A DNA stretch of 64,000 bases from Mastigias papua (GCA_964019165.1 OZ025281.1:12521888-12585887), one strand, 5' to 3'; counted from the first letter of the stretch, positions 34,124 through 45,000 are shown. Translations and numbers: made by a program. The notes: generated by a model not told the origin, from the letters alone.

Positions 34124-34930
34124 TACGAACACTGTGACAAGTAGTTTGTGTGCTCTATAGTATTACCAACTATTTAAATACCATGTGGAAAGCTTTTTGT
34201 GTTCATTTTGATTCACACCAAAAATCCCACTCGATTTTAGATAATCCTGATATTTTAATAAAAATATTTTATTAACACTCATAATTGTAGAGATATTTAA
34301 GGTTTCATAATAAGTATTGTCATTAAGATATTTGTAGCAACTAGCAAGTTGGAACAATGACTCATGGAACGCATCTGCTACTAGAACAGAGGTGACCAAT
34401 TAAATCTCCGATATTTTCTGTTTACACAGGATAGAACATTGATTTGCGTCTCCTAAGTCTCGTTCATCCTACTTATCATCAAAAAGAACTGTAGTACCGT
34501 AATTTCTTTTCAGATACATATGGGAGGAGGCCAACTCAAACAAGTAATGACGAGCCCGCATATACAGATAAAACCCCTCTAGTTGGTTGGACAGGTAACT
34601 CTACACCAGTTTTGTCATCATATAGGACAGCTATTTTTATCTAATTCCTATACTGTGCTAAGTTAGAAATTGTATTAGCCCAAAATACACGCTCATTTTT
34701 TCACAAGAAGTCCCAAGTTGTCACCTGATGAGTGACGGGTGTATACAAGATCCTCTTGTACCTACGTTGCTACATAAATATATGGAGAAATACAGACGAG
34801 CGTGTTGTCACATACACAATAATATGTCATTTCTCTTGTTATTTTCGTTCGTTGATCATGGGAAAACCATTATATGTGGTGGCTATATAGTTTTGGTATT
34901 TAAAGTTCACTGGAAAATGCAAAGGTGATT
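34124..34930. repeat. Segmental duplication, copy 1
   Basis: Closely matches about 37,556-38,650, excluding a MITE inserted there. The similarity also continues to the left of the RAG1-like insertion (about 30,030-30,087 against about 37,510-37,555). Copy 1 lacks the 29-bp insert and the MITE found in copy 2. Confidence 0.92.
34514..34594 (+). CDS. Candidate mini-exon, phase 1-1, duplicated (copy 1)
   Basis: The acceptor AATTTCTTTTCAG precedes 81 nt and the donor ACAG|GTAACT follows, with phase 1 on both sides. It reads TYGRRPTQTSNDEPAYTDK then TPLVGWT, with two tyrosines. The same exon, identical in sequence, lies at 37949-38029. It is in phase with the candidate exon at 28.4 kb and the four-pass exon. 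Conservation of exon and splice sites is no greater than that of the surrounding duplicated DNA, so the duplication alone does not prove function. Confidence 0.5.
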
Positions 34931-35360
34931 AGGTATGGAATACCTAGATAGAGGAAGGGCAATGGAAGCAGATTGCCACTGGCCCCAAGGCCTGAGAAGG
35001 GGGGTCAGAGTTGTGAGATAATACTTTGGTGATTGCATCAACATTGAAACTTTACATTGACCTCATGAGGGGCCACATATTTTCATTTGCCACAGCATTC
35101 AAAACAACTCTTGGGGACTGGCAGGTACTCCCTGTATATCACCCTAAATCTTCAAACTATCCCTTTGGGATACTTTAAATCATTAGCAGTCTTCCTCCTC
35201 ATCAATGCCGCAATCACAGACGATGGTGAATACCCTATTATCGACTGTTACCGAAATTTATTCGGCTCTCTTTTTATTTTTGAGCAATTTCCCTACCGCT
35301 TTGATCTCAGTGGCAATATTCGCTCAACATGGTACTACATAAACAAGATGAGTTCTGTAT
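34931..35360. other. Non-coding stretch
   Basis: A 128-codon ORF (35087-35473) crosses into the tandem duplication that follows. No domain recognised; not called. Confidence 0.45.
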
Positions 35361-35910
35361 GTTTGAGTAATGCTTGTCGATGCTATTGGCCTGGTTCTAC
35401 GAAGCTACACATTAGTACACAACACGAGAGAGTCAGGACAAAAGATCTTGTCGCCCCGTCAAAAGTGCATTAGAAAGAATCTATCTCATTTCGCCTGAGT
35501 TTTGAACATGTCCATCTTTTAAAAAGGGAAAAGTGAGAACATGATGACATGGAATGTGTCAAATATAATCTTGCTTGCTAGTGTTTTTTGACATCCAGCA
35601 GGTGAAAACGGAGGTAGAGAAGGACCGTGTATTTCGGGCTGAAGGCAGATCTCTATGCTGATCATACTCATATCACCATAGTATCACCGAACTATGTTTG
35701 TCGATTCTTTTGGTCTGGTTCTACCAGGCTACACGTTATTACGTAACGCGAGAGAGTCAGAACAAAAGACTTCTTGTTGCCTGTCGATAGCACTATAGAA
35801 AGCAGCTATCTGATTTCGCCAAAGGTTTTGAAAAGTGAGAACATGATGACATGGGATGTGTCAAAGATAGTCTTATTTTTTAGTGTTTTTGATGTCCACT
35901 ATGTAAGAAA
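35361..35910. repeat. Tandem duplication, unit about 335 bp
   Basis: 35,361-35,600 and 35,695-35,905 are diverged direct copies sharing GAGAGAGTCAG, ACAAAAGA, ATTTCGCC, AAAGTGAGAACATGATGACATGG and TAGTGTTTTT. The first copy is followed by CCAGCAG|GTGAAAACGGAGG, which resembles the start of the 28.4-kb exon but reaches TGA after 13 codons. The second is followed by the exon at 35,932. Confidence 0.82.
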
Positions 35911-35931
35911 TTTCAGATGCATTTCTTTCAG

Positions 35932-35967
35932 CTGTACAAGAGACTGCAGATGCTAACTACGGATCAA
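35932..35967 (+). CDS. Candidate mini-exon, phase 1-1 (12 codons)
   Basis: The acceptor CATTTCTTTCAG precedes 36 nt and the donor TCAA|GTATGT follows. It reads VQETADANYGS, similar to TKADAGYHSGS in the exon at 53,417. An alternative acceptor 15 nt upstream (AAATTTCAG) also keeps the frame open. Too short to call firmly. Confidence 0.38.
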
Positions 35968-36179
35968 GTATGTGAATGCAATTTACTACTGTGTAAATTT
36001 GAGTTGCTAACTATGCAATTATTTGGATATCTTGAATTTTGTTGCTTTATCCATTTAATCACTGTAGTCTTATAGTTTTGGGTGATTGGCATGCCTTAGT
36101 TTGCATTCTCCTCTTAGTTTCTGCTTATAGTAAGAGACTTCCATTACTAATGCAGTACCCTCTCCAGACTTTATTTTTG

Positions 36180-36242
36180 TCTAAAGTTTCGGCATGTGCT
36201 CCAGTTAGTAATATTAATGCCTTTGTTGATGTTTTGAAGTGA
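36180..36242 (+). CDS. Candidate terminal exon, APVSN type (copy 1)
   Basis: After TTTGTCTAAAG the frame reads VSACAPVSNINAFVDVLK and stops at TGA 36240-36242. A related end (ASAPVSNEMSLLFFLK then TGA) lies at 42,730-42,779. The paired arrangement suggests duplicated last exons, but the acceptor here is weak. Confidence 0.25.
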   Translation, partial: SKVSACAPVSNINAFVDVLK

Positions 36243-37325
36243 TAAGTCTGAAGTTGTCAAAAAGAAGCTGTTGTAGTATCGGTTAACAGTGCTATTGTGT
36301 TACTCTTATCGCTTTGTCTCTGTGTCAGTGTGAAGCAGGATCACGAGACAGCCTTTCGTTCTAGCATAGAGGTGATGGGCCCTATGACAAAGTCACGCTG
36401 TCCCTTCTCTGTCGACATATTCAATATGACTTGCCGATTGTATCAGAATTACAAGATACTGATTTCGTTTCCTAAATGCCATGGTGATAAGGGAAAACAG
36501 GGAAATAAGGGAATTTTCGGAAGTTATGTTCTTTGTCGTAAATAAAGGAAACATCAGGGAATTTACCATACGTTTTGTAAGCATCAGGGATTTCAGTAAT
36601 TCGTACTCTTTCAAACTTTAAGCTCTGTCATCTTTCTTGTACCAGAAAAATAGACAGAGAAACAGCTAAATGAACTGAACACAGCTATCTCAATAAGGAC
36701 CAAAGGATAATAGCTAAAAACCAATGAAATGCTGTAATGCATCATTTTGACCTCTTGGTAGTTTGACCTTTTGGACCCACACACTGAATGCAGAAACACT
36801 GAAAATGAAAGTAGATCATATCTTAGCAAGTAACATTATTTCCGTTCTGTCTTTGCATTGGGATATGCTTCATCCAAACACTTCTCTTAACTACTCTGAG
36901 ATTCCTCAAATATACAATGAATATTTACTGCATTTACTTAGACGTCCCCATGAACTGTATGATCTACACGTTGCAACAAATAACACGCTAATTTCTTTGT
37001 ATTTGTTGAGTGTTTAGTATTATACATCTCCTTAGAACCGGAGGGCTGTGTCATTTGATATTAAGTAAAAGTCATCTTCTCAATTATCAATTTGATACTC
37101 ATGGTATAGGGAATACGTTAAAGATATTGAATGCTTTCACCATTTACTCAGGTTTCATTCATTGCACAAAATTGCAAGACTGATCCACCATTGCAGTCTT
37201 AAGATATCTCAGCATTTATACCCAAATGTCAACTCTTTCTTTTTTTCCCCAATTCAATTCAATCTGTCGTCCCATAGTCTTTTTTGAAGGAATACACCCT
37301 GTTATTGTTTGGGAAACGCCCTTTT
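36243..37325. other. Mostly non-coding; one tyrosine-rich open frame
   Basis: An open frame at 36,763-37,017 could be entered at an acceptor near 36,787 (ACTGAATGCAG). It reads towards its end LNYSEIPQIYNEYLLHLL and HELYDLHVATNN before TAG. YSEI and LYDLH resemble tyrosine-based signalling motifs, but no repeat, conservation or donor supports it. The remainder shows nothing recognisable. Confidence 0.3.
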
Positions 37326-37410
37326 ACAATATAGACATATGCCCATAAAAGTTCATTGCAGAATACAAAAATGGCAGTGTCCCAGAACATTTCGCGACTA
37401 TTTTAGTTAC
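37325..37410. mobile_element. Mariner-like MITE, 3' remnant
   Basis: The stretch from AAAAGTTCATTGCAGAATAC to GTGTCCCAGAACATTTCGCGACTATTTTA matches the right end of the 3.9-kb element, with more decay. Confidence 0.6.
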
Positions 37411-37948
37411 CACCATGAGTACGATTATTCAAGATCAACAAAAAGCTAATTTCAGAGCCATATCAGAACTGAATTTGTTCCTATCAAGTAGCGATAGGGA
37501 CCGTGTGCTGATATTACTCAAGGTGTGACAGCTCCACATCACACATTCTGTGCCCCTATTCGAGCACTGTGACAAGTAGATTGTGTGCTCTATAGTATTA
37601 CCAACTATTTAAATACCATGTGGAAAGCTTTTTGTGTTCATTTTGATTCACACCAAAAATCCCACTCGATTTTAGATAATCCTGATATTTTGATAAAAAT
37701 AGTTTACTAACACTCATAATTGAAGAGATATTTAAGGTTTCACAATAAGTATTGTCATTAAGATAATCGTAGCAACCAGCAAGTTGGAACAATGACTCAT
37801 GGAACGCATCTGCTACTAGAACACAGACGACCAATTAAGTCTCCGATATTTTCTGTTTACACAGGATAGAACATTGATTTGCGTCTCCTAAGTCTCGTTC
37901 ATCCTACTTAACATCAAAAAGAACTGTAGTACCGTAATTTCTTTTCAG

Positions 37949-38029
37949 ATACATATGGGAGGAGGCCAACTCAAACAAGTAATGACGAGCCCGCATATAC
38001 AGATAAAACCCCTCTAGTTGGTTGGACAG
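37949..38029 (+). CDS. Candidate mini-exon, phase 1-1, duplicated (copy 2)
   Basis: Identical in sequence to 34514-34594, with the same acceptor and donor. If both copies are spliced in, the product carries the 27-residue block twice. They could instead be mutually exclusive or one may be silent. Confidence 0.5.
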
Positions 38030-38239
38030 GTAACTCTACACCAGTTTTGTCATCATATAGGACAGCTATTTTTATCTAATTCCTATACTGTGGTAAGTTA
38101 AAAATCGTATTAAGCCGGAAATACAAGCTCATTTTCTCACAAGAATTCCCAAGTTGTCACCTGATAGTCAGATAGGAGTCGGACAATGTGATGAGTGACG
38201 GGTGTTTACAAGATCTTCTTGTACCTCCGTTGCTACATA

Positions 38240-38516
38240 CAATCTCTGCCAAAAGTCCTTGGAACACCTATTGAACAATGAAGTTTATTTGACAATAGCG
38301 AATTTCCGGTCAAATTTGACAGCTACTGATCCCCTCCCCCCTTAAAACAATGTTGAGGTAAAAGCTTAGTTGCTAGAGTGCTATTTGAGAGCAAATTGAC
38401 GTGTCTGCTGGGAGTAACTCCTGATTAATTCAACATTGTTCTGAGGGGGGAGAGGGGGAGATTGCTCTACGAGTCAAAAAGTAATGCAAGTGTTCCAAGA
38501 CTTTTGGCAGTGATTG
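38240..38516. mobile_element. Mariner-like MITE with proven TA insertion site
   Basis: 277 bp with ends CAATCTCTGCCAAAAGTCC and, reversed, CAATCACTGCCAAAAGTC. It is flanked by TA on both sides (38238-38239 and 38517-38518). Copy 1 of the surrounding duplication has a single TA at the equivalent place (34,782 region), so the boundaries and 2-bp duplication are directly visible. Confidence 0.9.
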
Positions 38517-38751
38517 TAGATATATAGAGAAGTACAGACGATTGATGTTTTCATATACACAATAATATGTCATTTCTCTTGTTATTTTCGTTCTTTGATC
38601 ATGGGAAAACCAATATATGTGTTGCTCTATAGTAGCTGACACATATACTTTATTCGTTTTCCAATTATGAAAAGAATGAAAATAGCAAGAAAAATGGCAT
38701 ATTATTTTGTGTATGAAAACATCAATCGTCTGTACTTCTCTATATATTTAG

Positions 38752-38942
38752 GTAGCAATGGAGGTAAAAGAGGATCGTGTAAACTCCCATCACTCATCAA
38801 ATTGCCCTATTCCTATCTGGCTATTAGATGGAAACTTGTGAATTCTTGTGAAAAAGGACCGTGTATTTCGGGGTTTAGAGTATATCAGGCATTTTTCAAA
38901 GTCATTCAAGTATCTTATAAAGAGAAGAGGGCCAAGAAATGA
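38752..38942 (+). other. Open frame after a phase-1-compatible acceptor
   Basis: TATATATTTAG precedes GTAGCAATGGAGG, giving SNGGKRGSCKLPS and onward. The beginning resembles ENGGNLGKG of the 28.4-kb exon, and part of it repeats the GACCGTGTATTTCGGG string at 35,625. Weak evidence for another mini-exon. Confidence 0.22.
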
Positions 38943-39600
38943 GCCTGTGGGATACCACAAGTTGCTGTTTTAGCCCCCGACTCAAACCCATGTGCGGCAC
39001 AGTGCTGTTTTTTATTCTCGAGAAATGATTGAAATCAGTTCCCAGCAATATCTCGAATGCCGTATATCTTCCACTTTCCTAGCAACTTTTATGGGTAACA
39101 GTTCAACTGCCGTTTTCATGTGCAGGAACATTGTTAAATTGAGTTGCTTGTCGTCATTACTCTCATAACAGTTGTCAGTACCATTGCTGTAATTCTTGAA
39201 CAATCCTGTAATTGTTGAACAATATTTTGTGAAAGGCTGACCGACTCATTATCAGGAGCTTGGTTGCCACCAAATATTCATAGGTTTCAATATGAATTAT
39301 GCTTTTAAGAATCCTGGAGAACACTGAGATTACTGAAATGGGCCTATAGTTGTTTGCCTCACTTCTAGATCCCGATTTGAGAATAGGGGTTACTTTCACC
39401 ACTTTCCAGATATCAGGGAAGACGTCCTTTCTCAAGGAAGAGTTGAAAATCATAGTTAATGTCTTCTAAGTTAATCGCCTAATTTCTTCAGGACCAGGTG
39501 CTTTGCCATTTTTTAGCTGCTTTATGATGTTAAGAATATAGTTTCTAGCAACGGGATTAAGGCTCAATGAGCTTTGTTCGTGAGCTTTATCCCTCTTGCA
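38880..39600 (-). pseudogene. LINE reverse transcriptase fragment, frameshifted
   Basis: On the minus strand the reading runs LKNGKAPGPEEIRRLT, then FNSSLRKDVFPDIWKVVKVTPI, SEANNYRPISVISVFSRILK, and after shifts IAGN-FQSFLENKKQHCAAHG and TATCGIPQ at about 38,950. These are successive motifs of a Jockey/CR1-type polymerase up to the residues just before the YADD block, which is missing. Multiple stops. Confidence 0.82.
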
Positions 39601-40639
39601 TACAGAGCATTTGTTGCTTAACAAAACTCTGCTTAAATTGTAGCCCTTTAAATGAACATCGACACAACTTGGATTGCCTAAGTACGATCTGTTTTTGTAA
39701 AGCAGGCATTGAGGACAATGAGTACTTCTTCCTCCATTGACCTTTGTATGACCAAATGCGTAATGATCTCTTTAGTCACCTTTCGGAAATCCCAGGACCT
39801 GTGCTTGACAATCTTGGCTCCAAGGTCTTATGTGAACTACTCCTCTTTGGTAATGAATTTGTCAATAAAATTGATAATAAACTTATTTTAGAGACTACAA
39901 TTTCATACATATTGTTCACTGGACGGCTGGAGTAAGGCCTGCTGTCAGTGTGGCCGCCGTGATCTGGGGTGCCTCCAATGCGTCGGCGATACATATCGAG
40001 GATAGATTTTCCACACTTGGCATGACACGGTACCATCGAAAGGATGCCGTAACTGTTCGGTGAGGAGAATCCAGTCCTACTCTTCCAAACCTTCCTAGTA
40101 TGGCCTCCGATGTTGGCGATCAGTTACGGGCGTTGCAGGCGGCCCTCCACTGAATATTTTCATTTGAGGAGGGCTGCATGCGACATGTCTGCCGTCGGCT
40201 CGTGGTGCATTGTGGATTACCCTCCAGTAATTTTGGTTATATGGAAACCGGTCTTAATCTTAATCTGAATAATATATCAGCAGAGCGCTCAACCCCCTTA
40301 TGTATTGTTTTTGTGTTGCATTGCTAATGTTGAAATGTAAGCACCTCTTGCAGCTCGGACTAGATGACCTTGAGTCCTTTCCGCTGTGGGTGGTGCAGAG
40401 GAAAGAATTTTTATTTGTCTAATTAATACTTTGATAACAAAATGGCTTTGAAATGGCACAGTCATGTGATCTAAATTCCTAGACTAGCTCAATTAGCTTC
40501 AATTTTTGATAATTTACATTTGCATATCAAATGCATTTCTATAAAAGTTGCGATATCAAATTAATGTGCTTCAAACAAAGCTAGTCTTATCAACCAAAAA
40601 CATTACAATATCCATAGAATGAGGAGAGCTTTCAACTAC
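39601..40639. other. Repeat-like non-coding stretch
   Basis: A GC-richer block at 39,920-40,260 stands out from its surroundings and ends in CTTAATCTTAATCTGAATAA, a short-repeat tail typical of the 3' end of a non-LTR element or SINE. No coding motif recognised in it. Confidence 0.4.
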
Positions 40640-41646
40640 TATTATCATTCCAAAACACTTAAGCAAATTCGTAAAAATTTAAATAACTTAAATAGACAAC
40701 TTAAACGTGAATATTTCTCCAAAAAATTACAGTTCCTCAGGGTTCTTGTCTTGGTTCACTCTTATTCGTGATTTACATTAATGATCTGCCTCTTTCTCTG
40801 CAAAAATCTCATGTTAGCATGTATGCCGATGACACGGCTATCTCGCTCTCTTCAAAAAGCATCGATGACCTACAGAACGACCTAAACGTAGATCTTTTGA
40901 AGCTACAAGATTGGCTGCATGCAAGCAAACTTTCTTTAAATGTTGTGAAAATACAGTCACCTATTATGAGTTCTGGCCCAAACCTCCTTAGGATCGAAGG
41001 ACAGACAGATGTTCAACCATGTTTTTCTGAAGGTGATCAAGCAATTGATACGATTACTGATACAAGGTATCTAGGTCTTCAGATAGACATCCAACTAGAA
41101 TGGGATAAACACATCGACACTATAAAGACCAAGGCTAATCGTTCCCTTGCATTTATTAACTATTCAAAGAAATACCTTCCACCAACAAAGTGTACAGAGG
41201 AATTGTTGAGACCCATTTGAGTTACTGTTGCTCCGTCTGGGGCTGCGGTAGTGAATCCAAAATTAGCGCTTTGCAAAAAATCCAAAATAGAGCAGCAAGA
41301 ATTGTAACAAATAGCCCTTTGATGCCTCTGCTGCTCCGCTAATTCAGAAACTTGGTTGTTCAGCTATCAGTACACTTGTAAAAAAGAGACCACGATGCTG
41401 ATTTACGAGTCTCTGAATTCGCTTGTCCCTCACCACTTGAGAAAATTATTCATAACATGTTCAGATGACAGAGAATGGTCTCTGCGCTCATCAGATTCTG
41501 ATGTTAGGATACCGTTACTGAGAGCGATCAATGGCCAAAAGGCGATCTCTTTTCGCGTTGCAAAGCTCTGGAACAGTTTAGAAAGAGAAACAAAATCGGC
41601 GCCCTCCCTGAAAATTTTCATAAAACAACTATCGAAGGGGTTATAG
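40640..41646 (+). pseudogene. LINE ORF2 with internal deletion, 3' part
   Basis: The 5' portion (to about 40,728) reads RRAFNYYYHSKTLKQIRK and LKREYFSKK, the segment normally before the polymerase. It joins directly to VPQGSCLGSLLFVIYINDL, VSMYADDTAISL (catalytic YADD) and DTRYLGLQID, so most of the polymerase N-terminus is missing. After a stop at 41218-41220 the C-terminal region continues in other frames: HLSYCCSVWGCGS, IQNRAARIVTNSP, YESLNSLVPHHLRKLF, then FRVAKLWNSLERETKSAPSL. Jockey/CR1-like. Confidence 0.85.
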
Positions 41647-41793
41647 TCTTAATTTCATTTTTACTTTCTCTTTTATAGATTTTATATTTTATTACATTGT
41701 AAATTAGGTATATAAATTTCTTTTGTTCTTAGTACTAGTGCTTTCTTTTAAACAGGTCGGATTGAAAAACATATATTATGTGAAGCTTATAAC

Positions 41794-41853
<60 letters not shown>

Positions 41854-42729
41854 AAACAAAATGAAAATGAACCGCTACAATCGAATGTTAAAGCAGTTAT
41901 AGAAAGATAATGCGGAACATCTTCCAGACTTGATTTGATTTTGGAGGATTCTTGTTGAGGTGCATCTCCGTAGAGTCATAAAGCGCAACATTGAGGCTTC
42001 GAAACATGCAAAATATCTTCTGAAAATCTGAAGGAAATTACTGTTCTGCTTAATTAATGAGGAATAAAACACACTCTTCTAAAAAATTGTTACATGAAGG
42101 AAGTTCGAAAGTGTCTCAATACTTTTTGAACGTAAGTGTACACATCTGTTTTAGTGCATTATACAGTTTACAAACAAACATTGACGCACAGTTTGGACCT
42201 TGAGCACATAAATTGAACGTGACTAGGATACGCTTCCTCGATAAATTGATAAGATCACTTTTTCTAGTTTAGTTTTTAAGGACCATATTTGTTACCACTA
42301 TGCTGTTGCTAGGATAATAACCATTATTGCTATGGTAACACTTTTTTGTTAGGGTTGCTGACCCCATTTTATCTGTTTAGTGAAAGTAATTACATATGTT
42401 GTTCAATTTTCAAGATTTCATCTCATCTCTATCAGAAGCTGTTGTATGATATGTATCACATCGGACATGAAATGTTACCATTTCTTGCCTCCTGCGGCAA
42501 ATAAATTCTGTCAAATGGTTTTTAAGACAGTATCTCAGGTTGCGAAACTGAAAATTCGCATAACTTCCGTTTGCCTCTCATGATTTTGATGATTTAGATA
42601 CCAAACTGTTCAGAATTTAATCAGCTGGTTATATTTGTCATCTTATTCCTTGTTTTGTTGAGATATAAAAATCGCCTTACCTTCCTGATGAAGAACTCTC
42701 TCTAAAGCATAGCTGTTCTAAACTGGCAG
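41647..42729. other. LINE tail, (TA)n microsatellite and non-coding DNA
   Basis: A (TA)n tract occupies about 41,798-41,850. The remainder shows no recognised gene. Confidence 0.6.
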
Positions 42730-42779
42730 CAAGTGCTCCGGTTAGTAATGAAATGTCGTTATTGTTTTTTTTGAAGTGA
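42730..42779 (+). CDS. Candidate terminal exon, APVSN type (copy 2)
   Basis: The acceptor TAAACTGGCAG precedes CA and then SAPVSNEMSLLFFLK and TGA at 42777-42779. It parallels 36,180-36,242 in peptide and flanking DNA (GTGCTCC-GTTAGTAAT). Confidence 0.28.
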
Positions 42780-43312
42780 TCAGTGTGGAGAAGTCCAATC
42801 AAAAACGTAATCCAAAGCATTCAAAGCTGCAAAGTGACGAATCTCAGTTATAAGTTCATGAAATTTGAAGGTAGTATATGTAAAAATCTCAAATAAATAC
42901 CACGAATGGCTGTTAATGCAACAGGGGGAACATTTCCCGTATATCCTTTAAGGAGAAATACACGATGTAAATGTGACACTAAAGTGCTGTACACTTTCAG
43001 CACACTAAATAGGCATATTAAAACATGTTTCGACCCTTCGGTTTCCGTCAGTTGATGTCATTTGATGCCAACTTGAATTTGGTCAAAAGGCTCAGGTGGA
43101 ATGTTAAGCAGAACGGTTTTCGAATGTTACGTGGAATAGGCATATATGATGTTACGTAGAATAGGAGGTTATATGTCTATGATGTTATTCAGTTTTAATG
43201 AGAGACAGCCGTAGAAAGTGTGCTACTATTACAGTGTTGAAGTTTGATTCACTTAGGTGAGATTTTACCGGGCAGCAAATAGCTTTGTGACCAACTGTTT
43301 ATCTGTATGTAG
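42780..43312. other. Non-coding stretch
   Basis: No gene or repeat recognised. Confidence 0.5.
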
Positions 43313-43403
43313 ACCTGGTTTAATAATCGCTTTGCTAAACAAAGAAGAATGGAAAGGGAGGAGAGGTTGCGAAGACAAGCTGACGACAGAGAAGAAAATG
43401 GAG
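43313..43403 (+). CDS. Candidate exon: homeodomain-helix-like or basic juxtamembrane segment
   Basis: The acceptor TTATCTGTATGTAG precedes 91 nt and the donor GGAG|GTAATT follows (phase 0 to 1). It reads TWFNNRFAKQRRMEREERLR and RQADDREENG. WFNNRFAKQRR resembles homeodomain helix 3 (W48, F49, N51, R52, K55, R57), and the exon would begin at position 47, where many paired-like homeobox genes have an intron. R53, almost invariant, is Phe, and no exon for helices 1-2 was found upstream. It could equally be a basic coiled segment after a membrane helix. Confidence 0.3.
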
Positions 43404-43429
43404 GTAATTAAGAAAAAGATGTGAAAAAG

Positions 43430-43640
43430 CTACGTGATGGAAACCGAGATCGCGCTTTGTGTAAACAAAAGGAGTTAACTTTCTCCCTTGGGCTCTTCTA
43501 GTAAACGATGGTGAATGGATGCCGATTTGCTAATGAATCTTCCCACATCTGGCTATCTATGTCGATTCAACTTTCGGTCGTTAACCAAAGTTTCATACAA
43601 AGAGGATTATCGAACGAAAATAAGTCTTAGAGTATTCTTA
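43430..43640. mobile_element. Fold-back MITE remnant (28.8-kb family)
   Basis: CTTGTGTAAACAAAA, GGGCTCTTCTAGTAAACGATGGTGAA and ACTTTCGGTCGTTAACC-type blocks align with 28,990-29,160. Ends decayed. Confidence 0.6.
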
Positions 43641-44835
43641 AAGACAGTTTCCACTTTTTTGAGCAATATTGAGACTCTATAGTACCAACAGACTATTCAT
43701 CTAATTGGATCTAGGCACCGGAAAAGCTCCGAAAATTAAATAAGAATCACCTCGTTTAATGGAGACCAAACAGTAATTATGTTCTACTTAGCTCGCCTTA
43801 CCCTACAGCTCAAAGTGAGTTAATTTATATTGCATTCGAATTTGAAAGAATGTTTTTCAGAGTATCTCTCCCTATTTTCTCAAGAAACAAGATGCCAGTA
43901 CCCACTCAGTAGGCAACTATCTAACTTAGCAGTTTCTAGACTCTATTGGCCCCTTTCATCCCCCATACTTATTCAGTAGAACTATTTCAATCATAGATTA
44001 CAACAATAGCTAACTGGCAACAAGGTGCTTTTCCTTTCTAATGGCAAATACTCATACAAAGTGAAAGGAACATAAGCATTTATAAATAAGATTCATCTAT
44101 GTGTATATCAAGGGACCGGCTGGTAAATCTGCAAAATGGACTGTCAATCGTTTGCCCTTCTATTACTACTGAGATTGTACACCTCACAAATTGGATAGAT
44201 ATGCGCACGAGTGGACACCCACTGCAGTCAGTCATCGTTTTATTTACTTATAGCAGTTATTGAAGGAAAATGGATACCTTTGTTTTTACTTTCTTTCTCA
44301 AAATGTATTTACAGTATGCAAAGAAAGATTTATGCTGATATATAGATGTATAGCTACATATGTAATTTAAGTCTACTACATTAAAAATATAGCCAATGTG
44401 TCGATAATGATTTTAGTGAAGGAAGAAACAAAAATTATCTAGCTTTAGCAGTTTAGTATGAGTATGAATGTATCTTTTGTGATTTAACAATTTGTTCCCA
44501 ACTTTTTATAGATATTTGGTTCATCATTTTGAATATATTGCGTTAATGATATTTACCTTGAAAATCACATATATATCCCCCCCACACACACACGCACACA
44601 CACACGCGTGCGAAGGTCAGATCTTCCATTTGAACAGTAGCTGTCAAAGATTTCTGCGTGTAAAAACTATCTTTCATTCTTATTGTAGCAATTCATATCA
44701 TTGTACGTTGTTGTTTGCCTCCTGTCAAGTATTTTTTGATTTGTGTGATCCCCAAGGTCATACATTATACAGAACCAATTATTGTGTGCGACCTTCACAT
44801 AACATTAGCATCCACTTATCTGTGCATACGCAGAA
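43641..44835. other. Non-coding stretch with a CA-rich tract
   Basis: A short (CA)n/CACG tract lies at 44,578-44,608. ORF 44492-44848 spans it and is not credible. Confidence 0.5.
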
Positions 44836-44999
44836 AATTAGTACGTGAAAATTGTACCCCCAAAAGTTGTGCGAACTTCCGAATGGATGGTGCTATTAGT
44901 ACGTCAAAAATCAATAGGAAAGTGTATGGAGAAAATGGTTGTGCGAATGTGGTGAAGGTATTGGAATACTACGCTGAAGAAAAAGATATCTTCCTCTAA
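44836..44999 (+). other. Unidentified coding-like remnant
   Basis: The open frame reads CTPKSCANFRMDGAISTSK, INRKVYGENGCANVV and KVLEYYAEEKDIFL before TAA. Composition looks protein-like, with spaced cysteines, but I recognise no family. It abuts the LINE fragment that begins at about 45,001 and may be the target-side remnant or part of another repeat. Confidence 0.3.
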
Positions 45000-45000
45000 C

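Larger units (their letters stand above)
37510..38650. repeat. Segmental duplication, copy 2 (empty site for the RAG1-like element)
   Basis: The left part (ACACATTCTGTGCCCC, then CACTGTGACAAGTAG) aligns across the point where copy 1 carries the 4-kb RAG1-like insertion, so this copy shows the uninterrupted arrangement. Copy 2 has a 29-bp insert near 38,166 and a MITE at 38,240-38,516 that copy 1 lacks. Confidence 0.88.

Noticed and set aside
33895..34144. RAG2-like gene beside the RAG1-like transposase
   Set aside because: The only frames in the remaining element space are short, overlap the terminal repeat and show no kelch or PHD motifs.
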